A DNA stretch of 64,000 nucleotides from Bacillaceae bacterium JMAK1 (lineage in GTDB: Bacteria; Bacillota; Bacilli; Bacillales; Marinococcaceae). The stretch lies in contig JIBW01000003.1 in the NCBI GenBank assembly GCA_012970285.1, positions 558,001 to 622,000 on the forward strand, given 5' to 3'. A model generated the notes under the pieces. It was not told the origin of the DNA. It was given only the letters and a program-made list of their open reading frames with translations, and ran no database searches. Of the stretch, positions 33,732-42,342 are shown in pieces. The translations under genes were made by a program, and so were the position numbers. Position 1 is the stretch's first letter. Every line of letters begins with the position of its first letter.

Positions 33732-33900
33732 AGTGTTTTTTCAGAATTATCTCTTATAGATAAATTATTCATATAAGTTATCTAAAGTGATAAACATAAC
33801 TGAATGAATACTAATCAAAGCAAAAGAAACTTGCAATGAGTCTCAAAGATCGGTTGCACGGTTTTTTGCTAGTTATCGTTTATGTAATGCCTTTTTATAT

Positions 33901-34671
33901 TTAAGTAGCATAAGACTTTTTATCGTCTTCATCATTCATAAACATCAGGTAAAGAATAATCACACCAAAAGCAATTACAGTAGCGAGTAGTGACTGTATA
34001 TCTGTTGTTAAAGGCGTATAAGCTAACAAGATAGGCGGCAGATGAAAGGCGATTAAAATGATTGGAAGTATAAAGGTTCTTGCCCAAAATGAAAATGAGA
34101 TGACAAATATAATCATCAGAAAGGACAGCAAGCTTTGACCAACAATTCCAAATTCTATCATTGGAGAAACAACATTCTGATCAAGAATTAACGCACCAAT
34201 TAGAATTAGCATACTTAGTAGGACGGGTATTCCTAGCAATGTCATTTCTTTTATGAATGATTTCTTAGATTTTGCTAAATAGTTAAAAGCAATCAAAACT
34301 CCACCTAGAAATGAAATAATAAATAATAAATATCCTGTTATTTGAATTATGCTATATGCAAATTTACCTTGCAATAAGTCTTGAATAAAAAGGAAAGATG
34401 TAGCCCCAAGAAGTAACATCGGTATGATCTTTAATCCCCATGCACGATAATCACGATTCATTTCTGATGACAAACTTTCCATGTACGCTTTAGGTGACTG
34501 ACCAACAATCTCTTCTGTAGACTTTCCTTCTCTTTCTGCATCGGTTAAGTGCTCTGTTAGTTCTTGGAGAATATCATTTATTTCACTTTCACGTTTTCCA
34601 GATGTAAACAAATACACTCTTAAATTTTCAAGAAACTGTTGGCTTGCCTTACTCAATACATGAGCGTTCAT
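33901..34671 (-). CDS. HAAS-domain membrane protein
   Basis: A 256-residue protein. The N-terminal cytosolic domain (1-~75; FLENLRVYLFTSGKRESEINDILQELTEHL and GKSTEEIVG) matches HAAS/DUF1700-type domains, and about six membrane segments follow (from 84). Its ATG overlaps the PadR stop by 4 bp, a pairing typical of HAAS proteins with PadR regulators. The sensory or signalling role is inferred from that family link. Confidence 0.78.
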   Translation of the reverse strand: MNAHVLSKASQQFLENLRVYLFTSGKRESEINDILQELTEHLTDAEREGKSTEEIVGQSPKAYMESLSSEMNRDYRAWGLKIIPMLLLGATSFLFIQDLLQGKFAYSIIQITGYLLFIISFLGGVLIAFNYLAKSKKSFIKEMTLLGIPVLLSMLILIGALILDQNVVSPMIEFGIVGQSLLSFLMIIFVISFSFWARTFILPIILIAFHLPPILLAYTPLTTDIQSLLATVIAFGVIILYLMFMNDEDDKKSYAT

Positions 34672-35006
34672 TTTTCCTCTTCCGCCACCTCTCTAGTTAT
34701 GACAGCATTTACGTTACGGCTGATTTCATTCCAATTCCTTAAGAATATTGCTAATTCATCCTCACCTTTTTGAGTTAAGTTGTAATATTTTCGTTTCGGC
34801 CCAGCGGTTGATTTCTTACGTGTAGAAGTTACGAGCTCTTCTCTTTGTAATCGCAAAAGCACAGGATAAATTGTCCCTTCACTAATTGATGAAAAGCCAT
34901 AATGGCTTAAGCGAGTAGCCATTTCATATCCATAACATTCTTCTTCGTCGATAATTGCAAGAAGACAACCATCGATAATCCCTTTTAACATTTGTGTTTG
35001 AGACAT
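34668..35006 (-). CDS. PadR-family regulator
   Basis: A 112-residue PadR: MLKGIIDGCLLAIIDEEECYGYEMATRL starts the winged helix, then ISEGTIYPVLLRLQREELV and GPKRKYYNLTQKGE. AAAGGTG is spaced for ATG 35006, which gives the normal PadR start (MSQTQMLKG); the frame's upstream extension lacks a site. It is first in an operon with the HAAS protein. Two identical-arm operators lie directly upstream (35028-35080), so it probably represses itself. Confidence 0.9.
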   Translation of the reverse strand: MSQTQMLKGIIDGCLLAIIDEEECYGYEMATRLSHYGFSSISEGTIYPVLLRLQREELVTSTRKKSTAGPKRKYYNLTQKGEDELAIFLRNWNEISRNVNAVITREVAEEEK

Positions 35007-35027
35007 AGATAAACACCTTTCATATAA

Positions 35028-35080
35028 CTTGTTAAACAAGGTATATGTTTATAATAATTGAGTATATCTTGTAATACAAG
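35028..35080. promoter_or_regulatory. two PadR operators
   Basis: CTTGTTAAACAAG (35028-35040) and CTTGTAATACAAG (35068-35080): both have the arms CTTGT/ACAAG around 3 bp, 40 bp apart centre to centre (about four helical turns). They lie between the padR start and the divergent small gene at 35164. Confidence 0.8.
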
Positions 35081-35163
35081 GCAAATAATTAAATAAAATC
35101 AGATTTCTTTGAAACGTTTTGTGAGTAATAATCGTAACTGTATATACAATGGAGGTGATAAGT

Positions 35164-35364
35164 TTGAAAAAGAAGACACATAGCGCATTGTTTTTGATGT
35201 TGCTAGCTTTTATCGTAACGTATGTCGTTGCTTCAGCGAGTGCGCGTTTTGGAATTGATCCAACGACAGGAGTTGCTAGCCTACTTATTATTTGTACAGG
35301 TTATTACTTAACTACAGTTTTGAATAAGGTTTTTGGAAACACCGTGAAATTGATCAATGATTAG
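35164..35364 (+). CDS. small membrane protein, two TM segments
   Basis: A 66-residue protein with TTG start at 35164 behind GGAGGTGAT; the ATG at 35149 overlaps upstream of that site. TM1 (ALFLMLLAFIVTYVVASA) and TM2 (VASLLIICTGYYLTTVL) are evident. It is divergent from padR and near its operators, so PadR control is possible. Function unknown. Confidence 0.65.
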   Translation: MKKKTHSALFLMLLAFIVTYVVASASARFGIDPTTGVASLLIICTGYYLTTVLNKVFGNTVKLIND

Positions 35365-35460
35365 ATAATTCCAGAGCTAATTAATGGGTCCTTTTTGTAA
35401 CTTTAAAAGGCAATATGAATGCCGTTTACATGTATAAGGATCACTTGCCAGAAGAGATTT

Positions 35461-35489
35461 GAAAATACCCGATTAATTCGGGTATTTTC
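35461..35489. terminator. bidirectional hairpin terminator
   Basis: 12-bp stem GAAAATACCCGA / TCGGGTATTTTC with TTAAT loop, between the small membrane gene and the convergent hydratase gene. Confidence 0.8.
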
Positions 35490-35530
35490 GGCAGTTTATT
35501 CAATAATGATAACGATTACAAAAGATGCAA

Positions 35531-36319
35531 TTATTCACCTTGGAAAACTGGCTTTCTCTTCTCTAGAAAAGCTTGAACACCTTCTTGGACGTCATTTGTT
35601 TGGAAACATTTTTGAATGAGTAAATATTCTTGTTTGAGCAAGGTAGTAAGGTCAATGTCGTTGCTTGCTGTTAAGAGACGTTTCGAATAGGTCATAGCAA
35701 CGGGAGGTCCTGCTGCTATTTCTTTTGCTAAGTTAAGTGCGTGGTTATATAGTTCGTCATCCGGTAACACATCGTTTACGAGTCCCAGTTCTTTTGCTTC
35801 TTGAGCGGCAATGTCACGTCCCGTAAAGATGAGTTCTGCAGCTTTCGGATAACCAATTAACCGTGGTAAGAAGTAAGACATTCCTGCATCTGGGCTTAAC
35901 CCTCGACGAATATAACCCGTCGTTACTTTGGCACTTTCACTAATAAAGCGAATGTCACACGCGAGTGAAAGGGCAAATCCTGCACCAGCGGCCACACCGT
36001 TAATGGCTGCAATCACCGGTTTATCACACTGAACAATTCCTAATGCTTGATGCCCAACCCATCCAAGGTCATCTAACGTCTCATGTCGCGTTTTCTCGGA
36101 TGCTTTTCGGTTTCCGAGATCCTCAAGGTCAAGTCCTGCACAGAATCCTCGTCCATTCCCCGTGACGATGACTGCTCGTACTTCATCATCGAGTGAAGCT
36201 TCCTTGAAAGCTTGTACAATCTCTAAACTTAATTGGCTGTTAACCGCATTTAGACGTTCCGGACGATTCAATTTGAGAGTGCGTACGCCATCCTTTGTTT
36301 CAACGAGAATGTGTTCCAT
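35531..36319 (-). CDS. enoyl-CoA hydratase/isomerase family protein (PaaG-like)
   Basis: A 262-residue crotonase-fold protein: VIVTGNGRGFCAGLDL forms the first oxyanion segment, INGVAAGAGFALSLACD the second, and GLSPDAGMSYFLPRLIG holds an Asp where PaaG-type and isomerase members keep an acid. The Glu expected for true hydratases at the first acid position is not obvious. Candidate role: isomerisation or hydration of enoyl-CoA in fatty-acid or phenylacetate breakdown. AAGGAGG precedes the ATG. No other pathway genes are adjacent. Confidence 0.85.
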   Translation of the reverse strand: MEHILVETKDGVRTLKLNRPERLNAVNSQLSLEIVQAFKEASLDDEVRAVIVTGNGRGFCAGLDLEDLGNRKASEKTRHETLDDLGWVGHQALGIVQCDKPVIAAINGVAAGAGFALSLACDIRFISESAKVTTGYIRRGLSPDAGMSYFLPRLIGYPKAAELIFTGRDIAAQEAKELGLVNDVLPDDELYNHALNLAKEIAAGPPVAMTYSKRLLTASNDIDLTTLLKQEYLLIQKCFQTNDVQEGVQAFLEKRKPVFQGE

Positions 36320-36632
36320 ATTCGTTCCTCCTTAGTTAATTGAAATAGTTCATTGTAAATGAGAGTGAAGTGCGAAGAGAAAGGTGATACATACTGGTTA
36401 ACGTATCACAATTGTTCATTTAGTTGAAGTGGTAATATTCAGATTATGTAAGGTGGAGTTAAAGTTACTGAATGATTCATGTGTTGGGGTTGGCACATCC
36501 TTTAAAAGTGAGGAGAGTGCTACATCAAAGTAGATAAAGTGTTTATAGTATCTTTATGGAAATAAAGGAAAATGGTCATTTACGTAAAACTTAATAAAGG
36601 TTGAGAGATTTGATAAAGGTATAGGTGCACTA
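36320..36632. other. intergenic region without recognised feature
   Basis: Divergent gap between the hydratase and the EcsB-like gene. It is AT-rich and contains no open frame, hairpin terminator or operator that I can support; promoters for both genes must lie here. Confidence 0.5.
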
Positions 36633-37841
36633 ATGGATATAAAAACAATATGGGGTTTAAGGGTACAGGAATTTTATCAAAAAATGTTCAGGTATTATTC
36701 AATTATTGGGGCCAATGTTTTTTATTTTTTCCTGATCATGAGTAGTATTTTCATTTATTTTTTTCACTTATTTCTAGAGTGGGTTCCTTCTCAACTACCT
36801 GTTGAAGTAATCGGATCCCTCTTTGTAACTTACCTATTAATGCGTACAAAAGTCCGTACTTTTGTTAAAAGGGCAGACATCCCCTTTTTGTTGCCATTAG
36901 AATGGCGTTTGAAAAACTATTTTATTAAATCCATTCTGTATAGTTTTGTGATTAATGTTGTTATCTTGGTGAGTTTCTTAACTGTATTTTTAACTCTATT
37001 TTTGCAAGAAACGACGATAAATCTTTTCTTTCTTAGTTTTATAGTGGGGGTTGCTGCTTGTAACATTTTCATGAAGTGGATTGAGCAATGGTTAGATAAC
37101 CCTGTACAACTTGTGTTACATCGGTTAAACAGGTTCCTATTGCTGTATGTAATGTGTTACTTTTTGCTTGGAAATGATTGGATGTATGTACTTGCGTTAA
37201 TGAGTGTCAATATCGTCTATTTAATTTATTTTACAGGTAAAAAAAGAAAGTTGAATTGGCAGTGGTTAATCGATGAAGAAGAACGTGCTTTAGTAAGAAA
37301 TTATAAATTTATTAACTTTTTCATAGATGTTCCTAATCTTAAACGTTCTTTTCGACGTAGACGATTGCTTACAATGATTCTGAAACGATGCATCCCAAGT
37401 AGACAGAGCCATACATTCGTCTATTTATACTCACACTTGTTTGTACGACATAATGATTATTTTTACCTTTATTTAAGACTGACTCTAATTGGCATCGTTG
37501 TTAATTATGCTATGCCATCAAATGGAGGGGTTTTTAATCTTCTAATTCTATTCATGACTGGATCTCAAGTAACCCCTTTGCAACATGAACTGAATCAAAG
37601 TGTCACATTGTATCCGATTTCAGAATTTCAGAGAAAAGATTCTTTCTTAACGTTTGTCTTGATCATGCTCTATACTCAATTAGCTATTCTATTTTTCGCT
37701 ACATCCATGCTTACGTCTACTGCGAACGTATTCAATCTTTTCATTGGAGGTCTATTTGTGTATGTATTCGTTTATTTCTTTGTGGCAAAGAGAGTCAATG
37801 TCTCAGGAAGTGCCATTAGAAGGAATTCAATTCACGGATAA
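36633..37841 (+). CDS. EcsB-like ABC transporter membrane subunit (orphan)
   Basis: A 402-residue polytopic protein with EcsB-type features: several N-terminal segments, a long cytosolic loop with EERALVRNYKFINFFIDVPNLKRSFRRRRLL, then C-terminal segments with LYPISEFQRKDSF. EcsB (about 408 aa) normally pairs with the ATPase EcsA and affects protease secretion and biofilm. No ecsA or ecsC is adjacent here, so this may be an extra copy using the main EcsA or a stranded gene. AAAGG and AGGTGC lie before the ATG. Confidence 0.78.
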   Translation: MDIKTIWGLRVQEFYQKMFRYYSIIGANVFYFFLIMSSIFIYFFHLFLEWVPSQLPVEVIGSLFVTYLLMRTKVRTFVKRADIPFLLPLEWRLKNYFIKSILYSFVINVVILVSFLTVFLTLFLQETTINLFFLSFIVGVAACNIFMKWIEQWLDNPVQLVLHRLNRFLLLYVMCYFLLGNDWMYVLALMSVNIVYLIYFTGKKRKLNWQWLIDEEERALVRNYKFINFFIDVPNLKRSFRRRRLLTMILKRCIPSRQSHTFVYLYSHLFVRHNDYFYLYLRLTLIGIVVNYAMPSNGGVFNLLILFMTGSQVTPLQHELNQSVTLYPISEFQRKDSFLTFVLIMLYTQLAILFFATSMLTSTANVFNLFIGGLFVYVFVYFFVAKRVNVSGSAIRRNSIHG

Positions 37842-37970
37842 GTATGGAAAGATTATTCTTTTAAAGGTAGCGGAATTTATTTTGGATAGTGATGAATGAT
37901 CCATGCAATTGGATGATTACGACAATATTCCAGTCTAATTCATCTGACTGCACCGAGGCAGACAAAAAGA

Positions 37971-38000
37971 CAAAGGAAGCTATAAATACAGCTTCCTTTG
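37971..38000 (-). terminator. terminator after the monooxygenase gene
   Basis: 11-bp stem CAAAGGAAGCT / AGCTTCCTTTG; on the minus strand it is followed by TCTTTTTGT, 28 nt past the monooxygenase stop codon. Confidence 0.85.
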
Positions 38001-38028
38001 AACTTGAAGATCTGATAAATTCTTTAAT

Positions 38029-39204
38029 CTATTCTTGATCATTCCATTTTAGTTTATAGTTTTGATCAAATGTTGATCCACTAAATAAACCAATATCAAA
38101 GCCACCACTCAAGTCAAACCCCTTACTTAAGTCAAATGTTTCAACTAATTGTTGGATTGCTTGAATACGATCTTTTCTATCGTGTTCGAAAAAGTAAAAG
38201 GCATCATGAAAATCATATGATTTTAGCATCTTTGCAACATACAAGGCATCCTCCATTGCTATCGTACTACCGTATCCAGTATTCGGGTTTATACCATGCG
38301 CAGCATCTCCAATTAAGACCGCCCTCCATTTAGAAAAGCTCGGTAAATTGGTTACTGTATGAAGTTGTTTAGGAATAATTTTTTTAGTTTTAAGGATAAT
38401 TTCTTTTAGCGGTCCTGTTATTTGGAAATTTGTAATTAGATCTTTTTTAATAATATCTTCGTTCTTAAGTTCATGATCTTGTTTTGGTAACTTTCTTTCA
38501 TTATAACTAGAAACTTGCCAAGAAAGGTTTAGATCACTTGTTGGATGGCTTTTTGCTAAAAATAAAGCGAAGTTTTGATCGACATAAATCATCTCGTCAC
38601 CAGTTTCAAGATCAGTAGCAATTTCACTCTTCATATCATCTAAAGAAGCTACTCCGTATAATGCCCAGGATTTAGCGTAACTAACTTGCGAATCAGAGTA
38701 AATTTGCTTTCTTACCGTTGAATTTAAGCCGTCAGCACCAACGATAATAGAGCCTTCCGCATTACTTCCATCTTCAAAATAAGCGGTTACCGAATTCTCT
38801 GATTGATCGAGCTTTATGAGTTTTTTATGCGAGTTAATCGTTATTCCTAATTGCTTTGCTTCATCTAGTAATATTTCTATCAGATCAGAACGTTTCATGA
38901 AGATAGATCTATCACTAAATGCACTGCTTCTTTGCATTAAATTAAATTTAGCTAATTCATTATTGTTAGTTGTTAAAAGACGTAGGGAGTCAGCAGAGTG
39001 GCTGTTTTTTTTGATTTTATCTAGTACACCCAACTCATTTAATATATTCACTCCACTTTTATTTATCCTAAAACTTGATTCTTCAACCCTTGTATAAGGG
39101 AACGTTTCGAAAACCTCACTTTTAATTCCTGCTTTTTTAAGGAAAATAGCAGTTGAAAGCCCACTTACTCCTGCACCAATAATTAATACTTTTTTTATTG
39201 ACAT
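38029..39204 (-). CDS. FAD-dependent monooxygenase (PHBH fold)
   Basis: A 391-residue class A flavin monooxygenase: GxGxxG in VLIIGAGVSGLSTAIFL, DG motif in IIVGADGLNSTVRKQ, GD motif in AVLIGDAAHGINPNTGYGSTIAMEDA. AGGAGGTTGCA precedes the ATG. The group includes hydroxylases of aromatics and drug-inactivating enzymes such as TetX-like proteins; this one cannot be placed. A 16-bp palindrome 14 nt upstream matches the one before 39873-40499, and a TetR gene lies between, so it is probably inducible by its substrate. The tail repeats FDLSKGFDLSGGFD. Confidence 0.87.
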   Translation of the reverse strand: MSIKKVLIIGAGVSGLSTAIFLKKAGIKSEVFETFPYTRVEESSFRINKSGVNILNELGVLDKIKKNSHSADSLRLLTTNNNELAKFNLMQRSSAFSDRSIFMKRSDLIEILLDEAKQLGITINSHKKLIKLDQSENSVTAYFEDGSNAEGSIIVGADGLNSTVRKQIYSDSQVSYAKSWALYGVASLDDMKSEIATDLETGDEMIYVDQNFALFLAKSHPTSDLNLSWQVSSYNERKLPKQDHELKNEDIIKKDLITNFQITGPLKEIILKTKKIIPKQLHTVTNLPSFSKWRAVLIGDAAHGINPNTGYGSTIAMEDALYVAKMLKSYDFHDAFYFFEHDRKDRIQAIQQLVETFDLSKGFDLSGGFDIGLFSGSTFDQNYKLKWNDQE

Positions 39205-39217
39205 TGCAACCTCCTGT

Positions 39218-39233
39218 TTGAACGATCGTTCAA
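39218..39233. promoter_or_regulatory. TetR operator, copy 1
   Basis: Perfect palindrome TTGAACGATCGTTCAA immediately upstream of the monooxygenase ribosome binding site. The same 16 bp occur at 40554-40569. Confidence 0.9.
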
Positions 39234-39267
39234 TGTTAGTTTTATTTAAAAGACCAAGCTAGGTCTT

Positions 39268-39861
39268 TTATGTTTTCATTGTTGTTATCATTCGATTCAT
39301 GAAGTTATTAACAACACTTTTTATATCGGTATCATCGGGTAAATAGTGATTCATTAGTGACATACTCGTTAAGCTACTGTAAAGCATGATACTAACTTCC
39401 GAAACATCTAATTCATCGTCAAATTCGCCAGTATTGATACCATCTTCAATTATAGTATTAAATACATTTATTTCAGGGATAATGATTTCCTCATTTAGCT
39501 CTTTCAAAGTAAATCTTTGTTCAGCTGATCTCTTGGAACTTTCTTCGATAAATTGAGGAATACTAAAAGATAATGAGCTTTGATCTTCTTCTGTTAGGTA
39601 ATCAGCTATCATTATCAATTTTTCCGTTGCTGATGCTTGAGATTGATGAATTTTTTCCCAGGAATTTAAATGTTGTAACGTATCATATTTTAAGCATGAG
39701 ACAAATAATTCTTCTTTGTTTTTGAAATGGTAGTACATTAACCCTTTGCTTATTCCTGTTTCTAATCTCAAATCTTCAATTGATGTAGATCCGTATCCTT
39801 TTCTTTTAAAAAGATCGATAGCATAATCAAGAATTTTTTGTTTTGTATTATTTTTAATCAA
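39268..39861 (-). CDS. TetR-family regulator of the monooxygenase cluster
   Basis: A 197-residue TetR protein: KQKILDYAIDLFKRKGYGSTSIEDLRLETGISKGLMYYHFKNKEELFVSCL (HTH about 8-55), then a long ligand domain. TTG start at 39861 behind AAGGAG with 8-nt spacing. It starts 11 nt after the stop of the upstream gene 39873-40499, so the two form one transcript. The GAACGATCGTTC sites on both sides are the probable binding sites, and the core resembles classical TetR/AcrR-type operators. Confidence 0.9.
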   Translation of the reverse strand: MIKNNTKQKILDYAIDLFKRKGYGSTSIEDLRLETGISKGLMYYHFKNKEELFVSCLKYDTLQHLNSWEKIHQSQASATEKLIMIADYLTEEDQSSLSFSIPQFIEESSKRSAEQRFTLKELNEEIIIPEINVFNTIIEDGINTGEFDDELDVSEVSIMLYSSLTSMSLMNHYLPDDTDIKSVVNNFMNRMITTMKT

Positions 39862-39872
39862 ATCAGTACTCC

Positions 39873-40499
39873 TTACATTAAATTTTGTTGAGGTTTTCCA
39901 GCAACAGAATTATTTATTCTATATACCTTTGGAAGCTTTCCTTCTTCTAGAAAAACGCCATTGTTAAAATCTGTTTGTTTATACTTGAAAAACAAACCTT
40001 TTATTCCACTTTTTGTATCTGATTCATCAACTAGCAAACCATCGTCATCTAAAACCATCCTAATGCCTTGTTCAAAATCCTGACTGTCCGGCTCTTCAGA
40101 TAGATGTTCAGTTAAAATCAATGTAATGTTATAAAAATATTTATACAGTTGTATAGGAAGACTTTCTTCAAACAGCTCTTCATAAAAACTTTCTTTAAAT
40201 CTAGGAGTACTGACTACGGTTATATTATTTTTATCTAAAAACAAGGCTATTTCTTTTCTTAAATGACTGAAATCTTTAAAACTAAGAAAATCTAAAGAGG
40301 TACTCATTGTTTCAAGTTCCGCAATTTGTTTTACCTCGTGATATAAATAGCTTGAAGTAATATCATCCGTATAGTCAGAAGGAAATGCGATTAAAATATA
40401 GATCCGATTGCTCATCGATCTTAGCTTTTCAATGCTTTCTAAGACCCCTTTTTTATGGTAATGATCGGACGTAAGGATTACCGCCGAATTTTGTTTCAT
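39873..40499 (-). CDS. unknown protein co-transcribed with the TetR regulator
   Basis: A 208-residue soluble-looking protein with no recognised family. It begins with an alternating hydrophobic stretch (SAVILTSDHYHKKGVLESIEKLR) and IYILIAFPSDY, suggesting a Rossmann-like alpha/beta fold; the C-terminus has an acidic DDDGLLVDESD followed by basic and polar residues. AGGAGG lies 10 nt before ATG 40499; the upstream extension is unsupported. An 18-bp operator sits ahead of it. Possibly a partner or sensor for the monooxygenase substrate, but this is inference. Confidence 0.65.
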   Translation of the reverse strand: MKQNSAVILTSDHYHKKGVLESIEKLRSMSNRIYILIAFPSDYTDDITSSYLYHEVKQIAELETMSTSLDFLSFKDFSHLRKEIALFLDKNNITVVSTPRFKESFYEELFEESLPIQLYKYFYNITLILTEHLSEEPDSQDFEQGIRMVLDDDGLLVDESDTKSGIKGLFFKYKQTDFNNGVFLEEGKLPKVYRINNSVAGKPQQNLM

Positions 40500-40552
40500 G
40501 ATCTCATTCCCTCCTAATGATTCGTTAATCAAGCATATTGATAGTATCACAG

Positions 40553-40570
40553 TTTGAACGATCGTTCAAA
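40553..40570. promoter_or_regulatory. TetR operator, copy 2
   Basis: Perfect 18-bp palindrome TTTGAACGATCGTTCAAA upstream of the first gene of the TetR operon. It extends the 39218-39233 palindrome by one base each side. Confidence 0.9.
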
Positions 40571-40735
40571 CCTTAAGTCTGTGCTTAATTATCGCATTGG
40601 ATCGGTTCGGTCAAAGAGCAATACGCTTAAGGGTTTTTTCATGGGGATAAATGAGAGGAGCTTTAAGCGCCTTTTTTTTAAAGGTGTATGCTCATTATTT
40701 AAAATTAGGGGAAGTAAATTATTTAAGGAGAGGTA

Positions 40736-40858
40736 ATGTCTCAGGAAGTGATTATGAAGGATAGCGTCGTATTCAGCTTGAAAAGCCAAATAGCACAGAG
40801 CAGAATGCTGTCTGTGCTATCGAAGATTACGCGTCGTGTACAAGAGGTTACTCTTTAG
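40736..40858 (+). CDS. possible 40-codon frame behind a strong ribosome site
   Basis: ATG 40736 follows AAGGAGAGGTA, but the frame runs through the terminator hairpin 40790-40820 and overlaps the end of the convergent MFS gene. The product (MSQEVIMKDSVVFSLKSQ...) has no family. Most likely spurious or a remnant. Confidence 0.15.
   Translation: MSQEVIMKDSVVFSLKSQIAQSRMLSVLSKITRRVQEVTL
40790..40820 (-). terminator. terminator after the CynX-type gene
   Basis: 10-bp stem ATAGCACAGA / TCTGTGCTAT; on the minus strand followed by TTTGGCTTTT, 28 nt past the MFS stop. Confidence 0.75.
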
Positions 40859-42065
40859 AATCTGCAATCACTAGCTTGTTTTGACCTGCTACGAGACCAA
40901 ACAATGCGATGCAAGTGGCAACACCCATGAGGATCATATAGGGTACTGTCCAGCCATTTGTCCATTGTGCAACAGTTCCTAGAAGGATCGGTCCAGTCGC
41001 GGCAATGAGATAACCGACCGATTGAGCCATTCCGGATAATTGAGCAGATTCGGTTACTGTGCGTGTACGCAAGACAAAGAACATCATCGCTAAACTAAAC
41101 GTGGTGCCTGCGCCCATGCCAGTTAAAATGAGAAAAACAAGAATGAAATAGGAACTGGAGAGGGATGTTCCGAGTAAACCCGTAAACAACAGAACCCCAG
41201 ATAATAAAGCTAGCATTCGCTGATTGTGCATTTTAGCCGCAATCATCGGAACGATAAACGTAGCTGGAATGAGACCTGCTTGATAAATGGCCATAAACCA
41301 CCCAGCCTCGGTAGCATCGAACCCTTTTTCAAGCATCATATCAGGAAGCCACGTAAAGATGCTGTAAGGGATAAACGATTGAAAGCCCATGTATAGCGTT
41401 ACGGCCCAAGCGATCTTTGATTTAAATAAGGCAGAAGAAGGTTGATTGTTGACTTTACCAGGCACCTTTTTATCTTCTGAGAGGATCGCAGGCAGTCGCA
41501 TTAGAAGTACGATAATCGCTACTACAGACAAAATTCCCCAGAGTTGCAATGCGCTTTGCCAACTAAACATTGACGATGATGCAACGGGTACAGATATGCC
41601 TGATGCAAGTGCACCAAAGACATTCATGGAGACCGAATAGATCCCGGTCATAAGACCGATCCGATAAGGAAAACTCATCTTTATTAAACCAGGCATAAGT
41701 ACATTACCGACGGCAATACCAATTCCGAGTAACACGGTCCCTGTCAATAAGAAAGAGACAGAGCCGGTTGAACGAATGAAAATCCCAAATGATAGAATCA
41801 CCATCGCCAACATTAACGTAACTTCCATGCCATATTTTCTCGATAGTCTAGGTACAAATGGTGAAAAGAGACCAAATGCAATGAGCGGGAGTGTATTTAA
41901 AAGTCCAACCGTAGAGTTTGAAATTTGAAGATCTTCCCGAATAAAGGGAACGAGTGGACCAACCGAAGTCATCGGTGAACGTAACGTTGATGCAATAATT
42001 AAGATTGCTAGAATTAGTAAAAACGTATAATAGCGATTGGACTTTTCTTCAGGTGAAAGTTGCAT
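40848..42065 (-). CDS. CynX/NimT-family MFS transporter
   Basis: A 405-residue, 12-segment MFS protein. LRSPMTSVGPLVPFIREDLQIS and LLNTLPLIAFGLFSPFVPRLSRKYG are typical of the CynX/NimT (cyanate/nitroimidazole) group. GGAGG is spaced for ATG 42065 (MQLSPEEKS), and the frame's upstream extension is not supported. It stands alone. The direction and substrate are unknown; relatives confer resistance to nitroimidazoles or move cyanate. Confidence 0.88.
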   Translation of the reverse strand: MQLSPEEKSNRYYTFLLILAILIIASTLRSPMTSVGPLVPFIREDLQISNSTVGLLNTLPLIAFGLFSPFVPRLSRKYGMEVTLMLAMVILSFGIFIRSTGSVSFLLTGTVLLGIGIAVGNVLMPGLIKMSFPYRIGLMTGIYSVSMNVFGALASGISVPVASSSMFSWQSALQLWGILSVVAIIVLLMRLPAILSEDKKVPGKVNNQPSSALFKSKIAWAVTLYMGFQSFIPYSIFTWLPDMMLEKGFDATEAGWFMAIYQAGLIPATFIVPMIAAKMHNQRMLALLSGVLLFTGLLGTSLSSSYFILVFLILTGMGAGTTFSLAMMFFVLRTRTVTESAQLSGMAQSVGYLIAATGPILLGTVAQWTNGWTVPYMILMGVATCIALFGLVAGQNKLVIADSKE

Positions 42066-42342
42066 TTGGACCCTCCTTATTAAGCACTTGATGCTGGAGA
42101 AGTGTATCACAAAAGCAAGGCATTATAAATATTAGTTTCTTTGAGGGAAACATCAACATAATAATAAAGAAATTCATTGCCTGTTACTTCAATTAAAACG
42201 AAACATTCATTGAAAGGATACTGGATAATAAGCCAAAAAATAACACAGGTTAATGTGCATCCTGTGCTACTAGTATGTACAATATACTATTGTTCTAAGG
42301 CTTGTGTTCATGTTCTCAAAAAGGATTTGAGAATGGACGAAC

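Noticed and set aside
37797-40750. Same 16 bp AATGTCTCAGGAAGTG at 37797-37812 and 40735-40750, each readable as MSQEV...
   Set aside because: The match does not extend further, the first lies within the end of the EcsB-like gene, and one such 16-mer match is not surprising in 64 kb.
42244-42267. Small inverted repeat CACAGG...CCTGTG upstream of the CynX-type gene
   Set aside because: Only 6 bp arms with an 11-nt loop and no T tail or regulator nearby; not supportable as operator or terminator.
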